A stretch of DNA of 64,000 nt from contig NZ_JBDPLZ010000010.1 in assembly GCF_039871655.1 (NCBI RefSeq), forward strand, positions 168,809-232,808. The letters run 5' to 3'. Both the position numbers and the translations under genes were made by a program. The notes beneath the pieces are model-generated. The model saw only the letters and a program-made list of their open reading frames with translations. It was not told the origin of the DNA and searched no databases. This stretch comes from Actinocorallia sp039871655. Its GTDB lineage: Bacteria; Actinomycetota; Actinomycetes; Streptosporangiales; Streptosporangiaceae. Of the stretch, positions 1 through 8,388 are shown one piece after another (the stretch's first letter is position 1; every line of letters begins with the position of its first letter).

Positions 1-2
1 GG

Positions 3-461
3 TTCCTCGGCTTCCTGCTCATGTGGGTCGCCCAGGCCAAGGCGCAGGTCCTCAACACCTACAGCGGGTCGCTGGCGCTGTCGAACCTGGTGGACAGCCT
101 GTCCGGCCGCAACCCCGGCCGCGTCGTCATGGTCGTCGTCGCGAACATCATCGGCCTGGTGATGGTCGCCGGGGACATCCTCGGCCTGATCACCAGCTAC
201 CTGGGCATCCTCGGGGTGACGACGACCGCCCTGGCCGGCGTCATCATCGCGGACTTCTTCATCGTCCGTCGCGGCCGGACCGCCGACCCCGACTCCCTGG
301 AGTCGGTGAACTGGGCGGGCGTCATCTCCGTCGTCGCCGCGGCGGTGACGGGCGGCGTCCTCCAGGAGACGGGGGTGACGGCCTTGGGATTCCTGGTGTC
401 CCTGGTCATCGTCGTCGTGCTCTACCCGTTGCTGCGGCGCAGCGTCCTGCGCCCCGCCTGA
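3..461 (+). CDS. NCS1-family permease, C-terminal part (5' end outside window)
   Basis: The reading frame is open from the left edge, so only the last ~153 residues are present. They contain four hydrophobic segments, with an asparagine/serine-rich loop (NTYSGSLALSNL) and a short basic C-terminus. This matches the end of nucleobase:cation symporter-1 (purine/cytosine/hydantoin) permeases, where such a loop precedes the last helices. Substrate cannot be told from this fragment. It ends just before a perfect hairpin terminator and faces a convergent flavoprotein gene. Family call is from recognition of the fragment only. Confidence 0.75.
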   Translation, partial: FLGFLLMWVAQAKAQVLNTYSGSLALSNLVDSLSGRNPGRVVMVVVANIIGLVMVAGDILGLITSYLGILGVTTTALAGVIIADFFIVRRGRTADPDSLESVNWAGVISVVAAAVTGGVLQETGVTALGFLVSLVIVVVLYPLLRRSVLRPA

Positions 462-480
462 TCACACCGGGAACACCGCA

Positions 481-508
481 GCGGGGCGGACCATACGGTC
501 CGCCCCGC
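481..508. terminator. Bidirectional hairpin terminator
   Basis: A perfect 12-bp inverted repeat (GCGGGGCGGACC / GGTCCGCCCCGC) with a 4-nt loop lies between two convergent genes, so it probably terminates both transcripts. Confidence 0.8.
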
Positions 509-524
509 TCGCGCGTCTTTGCGT

Positions 525-2132
525 TCAGGCCTTGCGGCGGCCGCGGAGCAGCCGCTCGGCGACGAGGAAACCCGATCCTCCGCCGAGGCCGGGGCCGGGG
601 TGGGTGGAGGCGCCGATGTGCCACAGGCCCGCCACACCGGTGGCGTGGCCGGTGCCCGAGGACAGGGGCCGCCACAGGGCGTACTGGTCGATCCGGCAGT
701 CTCCGCCGTAGGGGTCTCCGCCCACCAGGTTGACGTTCAGTTCCTCGAGTTCCTTCGGGCCGAGCACGCGCCGGTCGGTGACGGCGGACAGGTTGGCGAT
801 GTGCGGCTCCAGCAGGCCGATGACCCGGTCGGCGTAGGCCTCGCGCAGCCTGGGCGTCCAGGTGCCGTCGCCCGGGTCGATCCGTCCGGCCGCGTCGCCG
901 CGGACCTCGCGCGGCAACTCCTGGAGTTGGATCCACAGCAGGCCCTTGCCGTCGGGGGCGCGTGAGGGGTCGACGGTGGCGGGCTGGCCGACGCCGATGG
1001 TGGGCCGCTCTGGCAGCAGACCGCGCCAGGCGGCGTTCACCGAGGCCGACAGGGAGTCCAGATCGTCGAGCACGTGGACCAAGGCGACATCGGCGAGCTC
1101 GGGATCATTCCAGCGAGGCGGTTCGCTGAGCGCGAGGTGGATCTGCATCGCGGCGCGGCCGTGCCGGAACGCCTGCGCGGCCTTGCGCCGCTCGGCGGGT
1201 GCGTTGCCCGCCAGGAGCCGCTCGTACAGGACGTGCGGGGTGACCCCGGCCAGGACCGCCTTGCGGGCCTGGATCCGCCGCCCGTCGCCCAGACGCACGC
1301 CGACGGCGCGGCCGCGCGCGACGAGCACCTCCTCGACTTCGGCGCCGGTGAGCAGTTCGCCTCCGGCGTCGGTGATGATGCCGACGAGGGCGTCGACGAG
1401 GCGGCGGCCGCCGCCTTCGGGCACGGGCATGCCGCCGGTGGCGACCGCGGCGGCGATGACCTTGGTGATGAACGCCGAAGAGGCGTCGTCGGGACCGAGA
1501 CCGTTGTGCAGGGCCCACGGCGCGAGGAGCGCGCGGGTGACGGGCGAGGTGAAGGTGCGCTCCAGCCAGGGCCTGCCGGGTTCGAGGACCTCGGCGCCGG
1601 TGGCGACCAGGCCCGACTTCCCGAGTCTGCGCAGGGCCCGCCAGGCGAGCTTCAGCGAGCTGCGGTGCCAGAAGTCGGTGCCGAGCAGCCCGAACGCCAG
1701 GTCGATCTTGCCGCCGAACTCGGCCATCATCGCGGCCCAGGTCTCGGCGTCACCGTGTTCGGCGAGGGTCCGGGCCAACGCGTCCGGGTCCGTCGACAGG
1801 ACCGCCGAGCCGTCCCGGCACACCACGCCGGTGGGCTTGTCGGTGTTGCGGTAGACGACGCCGCGCCGCGCCAGCTCATCGGCGAGGGCGGCGTAGGCGG
1901 GTCCGCCCACGAAGAGGGGATGCCAGCTGGACAGCAGTTCCACGGTGTAGCCGGAGAAGACGTCCTGGCTCGTGTAGATGGCTCCGCCGGGCCTGTCGGA
2001 TCTCTCGCACACCGCGACGCGCCAGCCGCCACCGGCCAGGCGGGCGCCTGCGACGAGCGCGTTGATGCCGCTGCCGACGATGACGGCGTCGAAGATACCG
2101 GAGGGTCGTGCGCCTCCGTCGTTTCCTGCCAT
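525..2132 (-). CDS. Phytoene-dehydrogenase-like NAD(P)/FAD-dependent oxidoreductase
   Basis: A 535-residue flavoprotein. The N-terminus carries the dinucleotide fold VIVGSGINALVAGARLA followed by a GGA motif typical of the CrtI/phytoene-desaturase-like amine-oxidase superfamily. The C-terminus has the matching FAD segment GLWHIGASTHPGPGLGGGSG. The reading frame stays open further upstream. The ATG at 2132 was chosen because GGAGGAG lies 6 nt before it and homology begins there. No other carotenoid genes are nearby, so a role on another polyunsaturated or hydrophobic substrate is as likely as carotenoid desaturation. Same-strand genes for a cupin, TesB and FAH hydrolase follow upstream. Confidence 0.8.
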   Translation of the reverse strand: MAGNDGGARPSGIFDAVIVGSGINALVAGARLAGGGWRVAVCERSDRPGGAIYTSQDVFSGYTVELLSSWHPLFVGGPAYAALADELARRGVVYRNTDKPTGVVCRDGSAVLSTDPDALARTLAEHGDAETWAAMMAEFGGKIDLAFGLLGTDFWHRSSLKLAWRALRRLGKSGLVATGAEVLEPGRPWLERTFTSPVTRALLAPWALHNGLGPDDASSAFITKVIAAAVATGGMPVPEGGGRRLVDALVGIITDAGGELLTGAEVEEVLVARGRAVGVRLGDGRRIQARKAVLAGVTPHVLYERLLAGNAPAERRKAAQAFRHGRAAMQIHLALSEPPRWNDPELADVALVHVLDDLDSLSASVNAAWRGLLPERPTIGVGQPATVDPSRAPDGKGLLWIQLQELPREVRGDAAGRIDPGDGTWTPRLREAYADRVIGLLEPHIANLSAVTDRRVLGPKELEELNVNLVGGDPYGGDCRIDQYALWRPLSSGTGHATGVAGLWHIGASTHPGPGLGGGSGFLVAERLLRGRRKA

Positions 2133-2290
2133 GGTCTCTCCTCCGAATCGGACGGGCGCCCGATCTTCGGGCGCCCGTAGGGGCCGACGGCTTCGTGTCC
2201 GCCAGGAGGGCTGTGGCGCAGCCGTCGGTTCGACGCCCTCATACCCCGGTTCAGCCGGCCCGGAGGACGGCGCGCCGGGAAGACCGCCGC

Positions 2291-2692
2291 TTATTCGAGG
2301 AGGGTCCCGGCGAGTTCGCCTTCGAGGAAGCGGTTGGGCTTGAGGAAGAAAGCGATCAGCAGGCAGCCTTCGGTGGACCACGCCTCGTGCCGGTTGCCGG
2401 CCGGCCGCCACACGAAGTCGCCTGCCGTCACTTTTCCTTCGGCATCTTCGAGGGAGCCTTCGAGCACGAAGGACTGCTCGATCTCGACGTGCTCGTGCAG
2501 CGCGAGGTGGGAGCCGGGCTGCCAGCGGAACAGCGCGGTCAGCAGTCCGGTCTCCTTGTCCTCGACGAGGACCTTCATGTCGATCCCCTCGCTGGGGGTC
2601 GGCTTCCACGGAAGCGAGTCGACATCGACGTACCGCGACGCCAGCGCGTCGAGCCGGTCGACGCCGAGGAGGTGAGGTGTGGTGGGCGCCAT
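2291..2692 (-). CDS. Small cupin-domain protein
   Basis: A 133-residue single-cupin protein. The first cupin motif reads HLALHEHVEIEQSFVLEG and the second is around GDFVWRPAGNRHEAW, giving the His/His/Glu and His metal ligands of the RmlC-like fold. This is the size of the ChrR/anti-ECF-like or dioxygenase-like mini-cupins. The start at 2692 follows an AGGAAAGGG ribosome site; an in-frame ATG further upstream has no ribosome site. It lies in the same direction as TesB and FAH genes and close to an aromatic acyl-CoA hydroxylase. A ring-cleavage or isomerising role on a gentisate-type intermediate is possible but not shown. Confidence 0.7.
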   Translation of the reverse strand: MAPTTPHLLGVDRLDALASRYVDVDSLPWKPTPSEGIDMKVLVEDKETGLLTALFRWQPGSHLALHEHVEIEQSFVLEGSLEDAEGKVTAGDFVWRPAGNRHEAWSTEGCLLIAFFLKPNRFLEGELAGTLLE

Positions 2693-2761
2693 CTGTTTTC
2701 CCTTTCCTGCAAGGCCGTCGTCATGTGATGGCCGGTGTCCGTCGGATGCCCTCATGGCCGG

Positions 2762-3676
2762 TCAGCGGGGCCGGATGATCCCCTCCTGCGCGACGGTCGC
2801 GAGGTGCCGGCCGTCGCGGGTGAAGAACCGGCCGAGGCCGAGGCCGCGGCCCGATCCCGCGGCCGCGGCCTCCTGGGCGTACAGGAGCCATCCGTCCATC
2901 TCGGCGGGCTTGTGGAACCACATCGCGTGGTCGAGGCTCGCGGTGACGAGACCCGGAGTGGCCCAGGGGAGGTCGAGCAGCCGCAGGACCGGCTCCAGGA
3001 TCGTGTAGTCGCACACGTAAGCGAGCGCCGCCAGGTCGCGGGCCGCGGGCGACAGACCGGGAACGGGCCGCAGCGCGTCGAACGGCTTGACCCAGATCGC
3101 CTGGTGGGGAACCGCGCCGCCTTCGACGGTCAGGTAGACCGGTCCGGGCACGTGCCGCATGTCGAAGCCGCGCCCGAACGACCAGTAGGCCTTGGACTCC
3201 TTCGTCATGTCGCCGGCCTCGTCGGTTCCCGGCTGCCTGGGCTCGAGGTAGTCGGCGCTGGAGGGCAGCGACTCGGGGTCGGGCAGACCTTCGGGCATGG
3301 ACGCCTCATGCTCGCCGCTGTGCTCTCCGGTGTGGAAGGAGGCCAGGGCGGTGTAGGCGAGTCTGCCACCGGAGTAGGCGCGGACCTGCCGGGTGGAGAA
3401 ACCCCGTCCGTCGCGCAGCTTCTCGACCTCGTAGCGGACCTCGCCGCCGATTTCGGCGGGGCGCATGAAGTAGCTGTGCATCGAGTGGAGCGTCCGGTCC
3501 CCGCCGACGGACCGGATCGCCGCGACCGCGGCCTGGGCGACGAGGTCGCCGCCGTAGGCCTTGGGCCATGGGCAGTCCTGGGTGGTGGCGAGGTATGCCT
3601 CGTCGTGGTGCTCGGGCTCGGCCGGGGTGAGGGTGAGCGCCGCGGTGAGGATCCGCGAGGTGGGGTTCGGGTGCAC
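2762..3676 (-). CDS. tesB: Acyl-CoA thioesterase II (TesB family)
   Basis: A 304-residue double-hotdog thioesterase. The N-terminal half contains KAYGGDLVAQA and LHSMHSYFMRPAE, and the C-terminal half contains LDHAMWFHKPAEMDGWLLY, the usual TesB pair with the conserved Asp/His region. Length is normal for the family. It hydrolyses acyl-CoA to free acid. It sits 12 nt downstream of the FAH-family gene on the same strand, suggesting co-transcription. In this cluster it could release the free hydroxy-aromatic acid from its CoA ester; that substrate is inference. Confidence 0.9.
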   Translation of the reverse strand: MHPNPTSRILTAALTLTPAEPEHHDEAYLATTQDCPWPKAYGGDLVAQAAVAAIRSVGGDRTLHSMHSYFMRPAEIGGEVRYEVEKLRDGRGFSTRQVRAYSGGRLAYTALASFHTGEHSGEHEASMPEGLPDPESLPSSADYLEPRQPGTDEAGDMTKESKAYWSFGRGFDMRHVPGPVYLTVEGGAVPHQAIWVKPFDALRPVPGLSPAARDLAALAYVCDYTILEPVLRLLDLPWATPGLVTASLDHAMWFHKPAEMDGWLLYAQEAAAAGSGRGLGLGRFFTRDGRHLATVAQEGIIRPR

Positions 3677-3688
3677 GGGTCTCTCAGT

Positions 3689-4501
3689 TCAGATCGAAGG
3701 GGTGAGCCGGACGCGGTTGCGCAGGGTGCCGATCCCGTCGATCTCGGTCTCGACGAGGTCGCCGTCGGCGAGGAAGCGGGGCGGGGTCATCGCCGCGCCG
3801 ATCCCGCCGGGCGTGCCGGTCAGGACGACATCGCCGGGGCGCAGGACGGTGAACGTGGAGATGTAGGCCAGGAGCACGGCGGGGCCGAAGACGAGGGTCC
3901 GGGTGTTGGCGTGCTGGACGGTCTCGCCGTTGACGCGGCAGGAGACGTCGAGTCCCGCCGCGGGGTCGACCTCGTCGGGAGTGACCACGATCGGGCCGAG
4001 CGGCGTGGTGGCGTCCCACGCCTTGCCCTGGAACCACTGGAGGGTGCGCTTCTGCCAGTCGCGGACGGAGATGTCGTTGGCGACGGTGTAGCCCGCGATG
4101 GCCGCCGCGGCCCGGGCTTCGTCGGCGCCGCGCAGGGTCGCGCCGACGACGACGGCGAGTTCGGCCTCCCAGTCCAGCGCGACGTCGTCGGGGATGACGA
4201 TCTCCTCGCCCGGGCCGAGCAGGGTGTCGGCGTGCTTGGCGAAGAGCGTCGGGTGGGTGGGCAGGTCGCGTCCGGTCTCGGTGATGTGGTCTGCGTAGTT
4301 GAGCCCGCAGCAGATCACCTTGCCGGGCGAGGGCAGAGGGTTCACCGGCGCCCAGCCGGTCAGCGGTTCTCCCGGATCGGTCTCGCGCTCGCCCTGCAGC
4401 CATGTCCCGAGGTCGGGCGCGGGAAGCGCCCGCCAGAGGCCGTCGACCAGAACGGCCGCGCTGGTCGTCCCGTCGTCGGCGGACACGGTGGCCAGCTTCA
4501 T
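3689..4501 (-). CDS. Fumarylacetoacetate hydrolase (FAH) family protein
   Basis: A 270-residue protein with a short N-terminal domain and the FAH catalytic core. The core has VICCGLNYADH near the start, DWEAELAVVVG, the acidic metal-binding residues, GYTVANDISVRDWQ, and the C-terminal LLAYISTFTVLRPGDVVLTGTPGGIG. Members hydrolyse C-C bonds of acylpyruvates such as fumarylpyruvate, or decarboxylate/isomerise oxo-diacids. The start at 4501 has an AGGAGG box. It is divergent from ridA across a short promoter region and first in an operon with TesB and the cupin. A fumarylpyruvate hydrolase role in a gentisate pathway is a reasonable inference. Confidence 0.87.
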   Translation of the reverse strand: MKLATVSADDGTTSAAVLVDGLWRALPAPDLGTWLQGERETDPGEPLTGWAPVNPLPSPGKVICCGLNYADHITETGRDLPTHPTLFAKHADTLLGPGEEIVIPDDVALDWEAELAVVVGATLRGADEARAAAAIAGYTVANDISVRDWQKRTLQWFQGKAWDATTPLGPIVVTPDEVDPAAGLDVSCRVNGETVQHANTRTLVFGPAVLLAYISTFTVLRPGDVVLTGTPGGIGAAMTPPRFLADGDLVETEIDGIGTLRNRVRLTPSI

Positions 4502-4523
4502 GATCGCGCCTCCTCGGCATCGT

Positions 4524-4569
4524 GGATGTATCGTATCTTTCACGATCGTCAGATATTGTCAATACATCC
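4524..4569. promoter_or_regulatory. Divergent promoter/operator between FAH and ridA
   Basis: This AT-rich 89-bp gap holds an 8-bp inverted repeat, GGATGTAT at 4524-4531 and ATACATCC at 4562-4569. On the minus strand TTGACA (4562-4557) and AAGATA (4539-4534) are 17 bp apart. On the plus strand TTCACG (4539-4544) and ATACAT (4562-4567) are also 17 bp apart. The repeat overlaps both promoters, so one regulator could control both directions. No regulator gene lies in the cluster. Confidence 0.5.
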
Positions 4570-4590
4570 TACGCACCCCGAGGAGCAGCG

Positions 4591-5016
4591 ATGAAGCCCC
4601 GATCCATCAACCCCGCCTCCCTGCCCGAGCCCAGTGGCTACTCCCACGGCACGCTGCACGGCAACACGCTCTACCTGGGCGGCCAGACCGCGCTGGACGA
4701 GAACATGCGCATCGTCGAGGGCGGCATCGTCGAGCAGTTCCGCCAGGCCTTCGGCAACGTCCTCGCCACCCTGCGCGAGGCCGGAGGCGAGCCCGAGGAC
4801 CTGGTGAGCATCACGATCTACCTCACCGACATCCCGGACTACCAGGCGCACGGCCGCGAGATCGGCGAGGTCTGGCGGGAGCTCGCCGGGCCGGTCTACC
4901 CCGCGATGGCGGGCATCGGCTGCACCGCGCTCTGGCAGCCCGAGGCGATGATCGAGATCCTCGGCGTCGCCGTGATCCCCGACGGGCGCGCCGGGGGCGC
5001 CGAGCCCGGGCACTGA
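4591..5016 (+). CDS. RidA family enamine/imine deaminase
   Basis: A 141-residue YjgF/YER057c/UK114 protein. It shows the family pattern of a GYSHGT start, GGQTALD, FRQAFGNVLATLREAGGEPEDLVSITIYL and a C-terminal LWQPEAMIEI region where the catalytic Arg normally sits as an 'RP' motif; here the segment is weaker (ALWQPEAM). RidA proteins hydrolyse reactive enamines and imines to ketones. The start at 4591 follows GAGGAG. It directly precedes the bifunctional acyl-CoA hydroxylase, whose aminobenzoyl-CoA version makes an enamine product, which suggests a pathway role. Confidence 0.85.
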   Translation: MKPRSINPASLPEPSGYSHGTLHGNTLYLGGQTALDENMRIVEGGIVEQFRQAFGNVLATLREAGGEPEDLVSITIYLTDIPDYQAHGREIGEVWRELAGPVYPAMAGIGCTALWQPEAMIEILGVAVIPDGRAGGAEPGH

Positions 5017-5089
5017 TATTTCGTTTTATTGACGGTCGTCTAATGGGCGCGATACGTTGAGGCGAATCGACGTCCTACAAGGAGGCATC

Positions 5090-7444
5090 GTGCGTATAGC
5101 GGTCATCGGAGGCGGCCCGGGAGGCCTGTACTTCGCGGCGCTCGCCAAGCAGCTGGAGCCCGGGCATGAGATCACCGTGTGGGAGCGCAACGCCCCCGAT
5201 GACACCTTCGGGTTCGGCGTGGTCTTCTCCGACGAGACCCTCGGCGGCATCGAGCACGCCGACCCCGAGGTCTACCGGCTGATGTGCGAGGAGTTCGCCC
5301 GCTGGGACGACATCGACATCCACTTCCGCGGGCGGGTCCTCACCAGCGGAGGGCACGGGTTCGCCGCGATGAGCCGCAAGCGGCTGCTGGAGATCCTGCA
5401 GGCGCGCTGCCTGGAGCTGGGGGTGACCGTGCACTTCCGGACCGAGGCGCCCGACGTCGCCGAACTCGCGGCGTCGCATGACCTGGTGGTCGCCTCCGAC
5501 GGGCTGAACTCCGCGGTGCGCACCAGGTACGCCGGGTCGTTCCAGCCCGATTTGGAGCAGCGCGCCTGCAAGTACATGTGGCTGGGCACCGACAAGGTCT
5601 TCGAGGCCTTCGAGTTCTTCATCCTCGAGACCCCCTACGGCGTCATGCAGGGCCACGCCTACCCCTTCGACGCCCACGGCAGCACCTTCATCGCCGAGAT
5701 GCACGAGGACGTCTGGCGTGCGGCGGGCTTCGACGCCTTCGCCGCCCGCGAGTACGCCCCCGGCGAGTCGGACGAGAAGTCCATCGCGAAGATCCGCGAG
5801 CTGTTCGCCGAGGCGCTCGACGGCGGCGAGATCCTCGCCAACAACAGCAAGTGGATCAGTTTCACGACCGTCCGCAACGCCTCGTGGCGGCACGAGAACA
5901 TCGTCATCCTCGGCGACGCCGCGCACACCGCCCACTTCTCGATCGGCTCGGGCACCAAGCTCGCGATGGAGGACGCGCTCGCACTGGTCGCGTGCCTGCA
6001 CGAGCACCCGGGCGTCGATGCGGCCCTGTCCGCCTACGAGGCCGAGCGCAAGCCGGTCGTGCAGTCCACCCAGCGCGCCGCGCAGGCCAGTCTGGAATGG
6101 TTCGAGAACCTCGGCCAGTACGTCGACCAGGACGCAGAGCAGTTCGCGTTCAACATCCTGACGCGCAGCCGCCGCATCACCTACGACAACCTGCGCCTGC
6201 GCGACCCCGAGTTCACGGCCTCCGTCGACGGCTGGTTCGCCGGACACCAGGAGCGCCCCGACGACGTCGCCTCCACTCCGCCGATGTTCCACCCGTTCCG
6301 CCTCGGCGAACTGAGGCTCGCCAACCGCATCGTGGTGTCCCCGATGGACATGTACAAGGCGGTCGACGGTATGCCGAACGACTTCCACCTCGTCCACCTC
6401 GGCGGCAAGGCCCTCGGTGGCGCCGGCCTGGTGATGACCGAGATGGTGTGCGTCTCGGAGACCGGGCGCATCACGCCGGGCTGCGCCGGCATCTGGAACG
6501 ATGCACAAGCGGCGAAGTGGCGGCAGGTCACCGACTTCGTCCACGCCGAGAGCGAAGCGAAGATCGGCCTGCAACTCGGGCACTCCGGCCGCAAGGGCTC
6601 CACCCGGCTCATGTGGGAGGGCATCGACCAGCCCCTCCGCGAAGGCAACTGGGACCTCGTCTCATGCTCGGCGATCCCTTACAGGGAAGGCGTCAACCAG
6701 GTTCCGCGCGAGATCGACGCCGCCGAGATGGCCGAGGTCACGCGCCAGTTCGTCGACGCGGCCCGCCGCGCCGACGAGGCGGGATTCGACCTGCTGGAAC
6801 TGCACTGCGCGCACGGCTACCTGCTGTCGTCGTTCATCTCCCCGATCACCAATCACCGCACCGACTCCTACGGCGGCTCCCTGGAGAACCGGCTGCGCTA
6901 CCCCCTGGAGGTCTTCGCCGCGGTCCGCGAGGCCTGGCCGGCCCACAAGCCCCTGACCGTCCGCATCTCGGCCACCGACTGGATCGAGGACGGAGTCACC
7001 GGCGATGACGCCGTCGAGATCGCGCGTGCCTTCGCCGAGGCGGGCGCCGCGGCCATCGACGTCTCCACCGGCCAGGTCGCACCCGAGGAACGCCCCGCCT
7101 TCGGCCGCTCCTACCAGACCCCCTTCGCCGACCGGATCCGCAACAAGATCGGCATCCCCACCATCGCCGTCGGCGTCATCTCCTCCTACGACGACGTCAA
7201 CTCCCTCCTCCTGGCGGGCCGGGCCGACCTGTGCGCGCTGGGCCGCGTCCACCTCTACGACCCCAACTGGACCCTGCACGCCGCCGCCGAACAGGACTAC
7301 GCCGGGTCCGGCGCCACCTGGCCGCTGCCCTGGCGCGCCGGACAGCGCAAGCCGCAGACCGGTCGCACCGACGGGCCCAAGCCCCGCCTCCAGCTCATCC
7401 GCGCAGGCGAGGCCGGCACCCGCAGGGCCCGCTGGCGTCCCTGA
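5090..7444 (+). CDS. Bifunctional salicylyl-CoA 5-hydroxylase / 2-aminobenzoyl-CoA monooxygenase-reductase
   Basis: A 784-residue fusion of two flavoenzymes. Residues 1-~380 are an FAD monooxygenase: AVIGGGPGGLYFAAL at the N-terminus and a VILGDAAHTAHF motif with Asp276. Residues ~400-784 are an old-yellow-enzyme-type reductase: FHPFRLGELRLANRIVVSPM, LGHSGRKGS, and HCAHGYLLSSFISPITNHRTD. This architecture is that of salicylyl-CoA 5-hydroxylase and of 2-aminobenzoyl-CoA monooxygenase/reductase, which hydroxylate (and for the latter reduce) a CoA-activated aromatic ring. The GTG at 5090 follows GGAGG by 4 nt. TTGACG and GATACG upstream suggest its own promoter. No CoA ligase is in the window. 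Confidence 0.88.
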   Translation: MRIAVIGGGPGGLYFAALAKQLEPGHEITVWERNAPDDTFGFGVVFSDETLGGIEHADPEVYRLMCEEFARWDDIDIHFRGRVLTSGGHGFAAMSRKRLLEILQARCLELGVTVHFRTEAPDVAELAASHDLVVASDGLNSAVRTRYAGSFQPDLEQRACKYMWLGTDKVFEAFEFFILETPYGVMQGHAYPFDAHGSTFIAEMHEDVWRAAGFDAFAAREYAPGESDEKSIAKIRELFAEALDGGEILANNSKWISFTTVRNASWRHENIVILGDAAHTAHFSIGSGTKLAMEDALALVACLHEHPGVDAALSAYEAERKPVVQSTQRAAQASLEWFENLGQYVDQDAEQFAFNILTRSRRITYDNLRLRDPEFTASVDGWFAGHQERPDDVASTPPMFHPFRLGELRLANRIVVSPMDMYKAVDGMPNDFHLVHLGGKALGGAGLVMTEMVCVSETGRITPGCAGIWNDAQAAKWRQVTDFVHAESEAKIGLQLGHSGRKGSTRLMWEGIDQPLREGNWDLVSCSAIPYREGVNQVPREIDAAEMAEVTRQFVDAARRADEAGFDLLELHCAHGYLLSSFISPITNHRTDSYGGSLENRLRYPLEVFAAVREAWPAHKPLTVRISATDWIEDGVTGDDAVEIARAFAEAGAAAIDVSTGQVAPEERPAFGRSYQTPFADRIRNKIGIPTIAVGVISSYDDVNSLLLAGRADLCALGRVHLYDPNWTLHAAAEQDYAGSGATWPLPWRAGQRKPQTGRTDGPKPRLQLIRAGEAGTRRARWRP

Positions 7445-7460
7445 CGAACCCGCCCCTGTC

Positions 7461-7493
7461 CCGAGCACCCGGCCCTCGACCCCGGGTGCTCGG
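7461..7493. terminator. Hairpin between hydroxylase and SDR genes
   Basis: A perfect 12-bp inverted repeat (CCGAGCACCCGG / CCGGGTGCTCGG, 9-nt loop) lies in the 70-nt gap. It may attenuate or end the upstream transcript before the SDR gene. Confidence 0.6.
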
Positions 7494-7514
7494 CACCTCC
7501 CGCAAGGACCTCTG

Positions 7515-8348
7515 ATGAACGAAGAACCATCCGCCGCACAGAACCAGGGACCCCTCACAGGCCGGATCGCCCTTGTCACAGGAGGGTCCCGCGGCATCGG
7601 CGCGGCCTGCGCGGTGCGGCTCGCCGAAGCCGGCGCCGACGTCGCGGTCCTCGGCCGCTCCCTTCCCGACCTGGAGGAAGTCGCCGATCAGGTCCGCGAA
7701 ACCGGCCGCCGAGGGCTGGCCGTCACCTGCGACGTCACTCGAGCCGAGCAGATCGAGGCCGCGTGCACGCGCATCGAGGACGAGCTGGGATCCGTCGACA
7801 TCCTGGTCAACAACGCGGGCGGCCCCAGGTTCCAGGCCGCTCTCCTCGATGTCCGGACCGACGGCTGGCAGAAGGTCTTCGACCTCAACCTGACCAGCAC
7901 TCTGCTGTTCTGCCAGCGGCTGGGCCGGGGTATGGCCGAACGGGGCTCCGGCTCCATCATCAACGTCTCCTCCATCGCCGTCCACGCCCCCTGGCCCGCC
8001 ATCGCCCCCTACGGCGCGGCCAAGGCCGGTATGCGGCACCTCACCCAGGCCCTCGCCTGCGAACTCGGCCCGGCGGGCGTGCGCGTCAACGCCGTCAGCC
8101 CCGCCTGGATCGACACCGACATCAACACCGCCTACACCCGCGACCCCGCACTCAGCGAGGCGGCTCTCGACCTCGTTCCCCTCGACCGCTGGGGCCACCC
8201 TGACGACGTCGCCCACGCCGTCGTCTTCCTCGCCGGCCCGTACTCCGGTTTCATCACCGGCACCGACCTGCCCATCGACGGAGGCTTCAGCGTCTCCATG
8301 CCCCGCAGTACCCGCGAGACCCTCGACCGAGCCGCCCCCTCCGCCTGA
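7515..8348 (+). CDS. SDR family NAD(P)-dependent oxidoreductase
   Basis: A 277-residue classical short-chain dehydrogenase. It has the cofactor motif TGGSRGIG at residues 22-29, NNAGG, the catalytic Ser in IINVSSIAV, Tyr-x3-Lys in PYGAAKAGM, and a PIDGGF C-terminal segment. The ATG at 7515 has AAGGA 8 nt upstream. It follows the acyl-CoA hydroxylase/reductase in the same direction, and SDRs often accompany aminobenzoyl-CoA pathway genes, so oxidation of a ring hydroxy-acyl intermediate is a reasonable guess. Specific substrate is not visible. Confidence 0.85.
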   Translation: MNEEPSAAQNQGPLTGRIALVTGGSRGIGAACAVRLAEAGADVAVLGRSLPDLEEVADQVRETGRRGLAVTCDVTRAEQIEAACTRIEDELGSVDILVNNAGGPRFQAALLDVRTDGWQKVFDLNLTSTLLFCQRLGRGMAERGSGSIINVSSIAVHAPWPAIAPYGAAKAGMRHLTQALACELGPAGVRVNAVSPAWIDTDINTAYTRDPALSEAALDLVPLDRWGHPDDVAHAVVFLAGPYSGFITGTDLPIDGGFSVSMPRSTRETLDRAAPSA

Positions 8349-8388
8349 GCCGACCACCAGGACGCCCGAATGCCTCCGGCGGTGCCGT

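Noticed and set aside
2735..4594. Plus-strand 619-codon frame
   Set aside because: Antisense to the TesB and FAH genes, both of which have clear motifs and ribosome sites.
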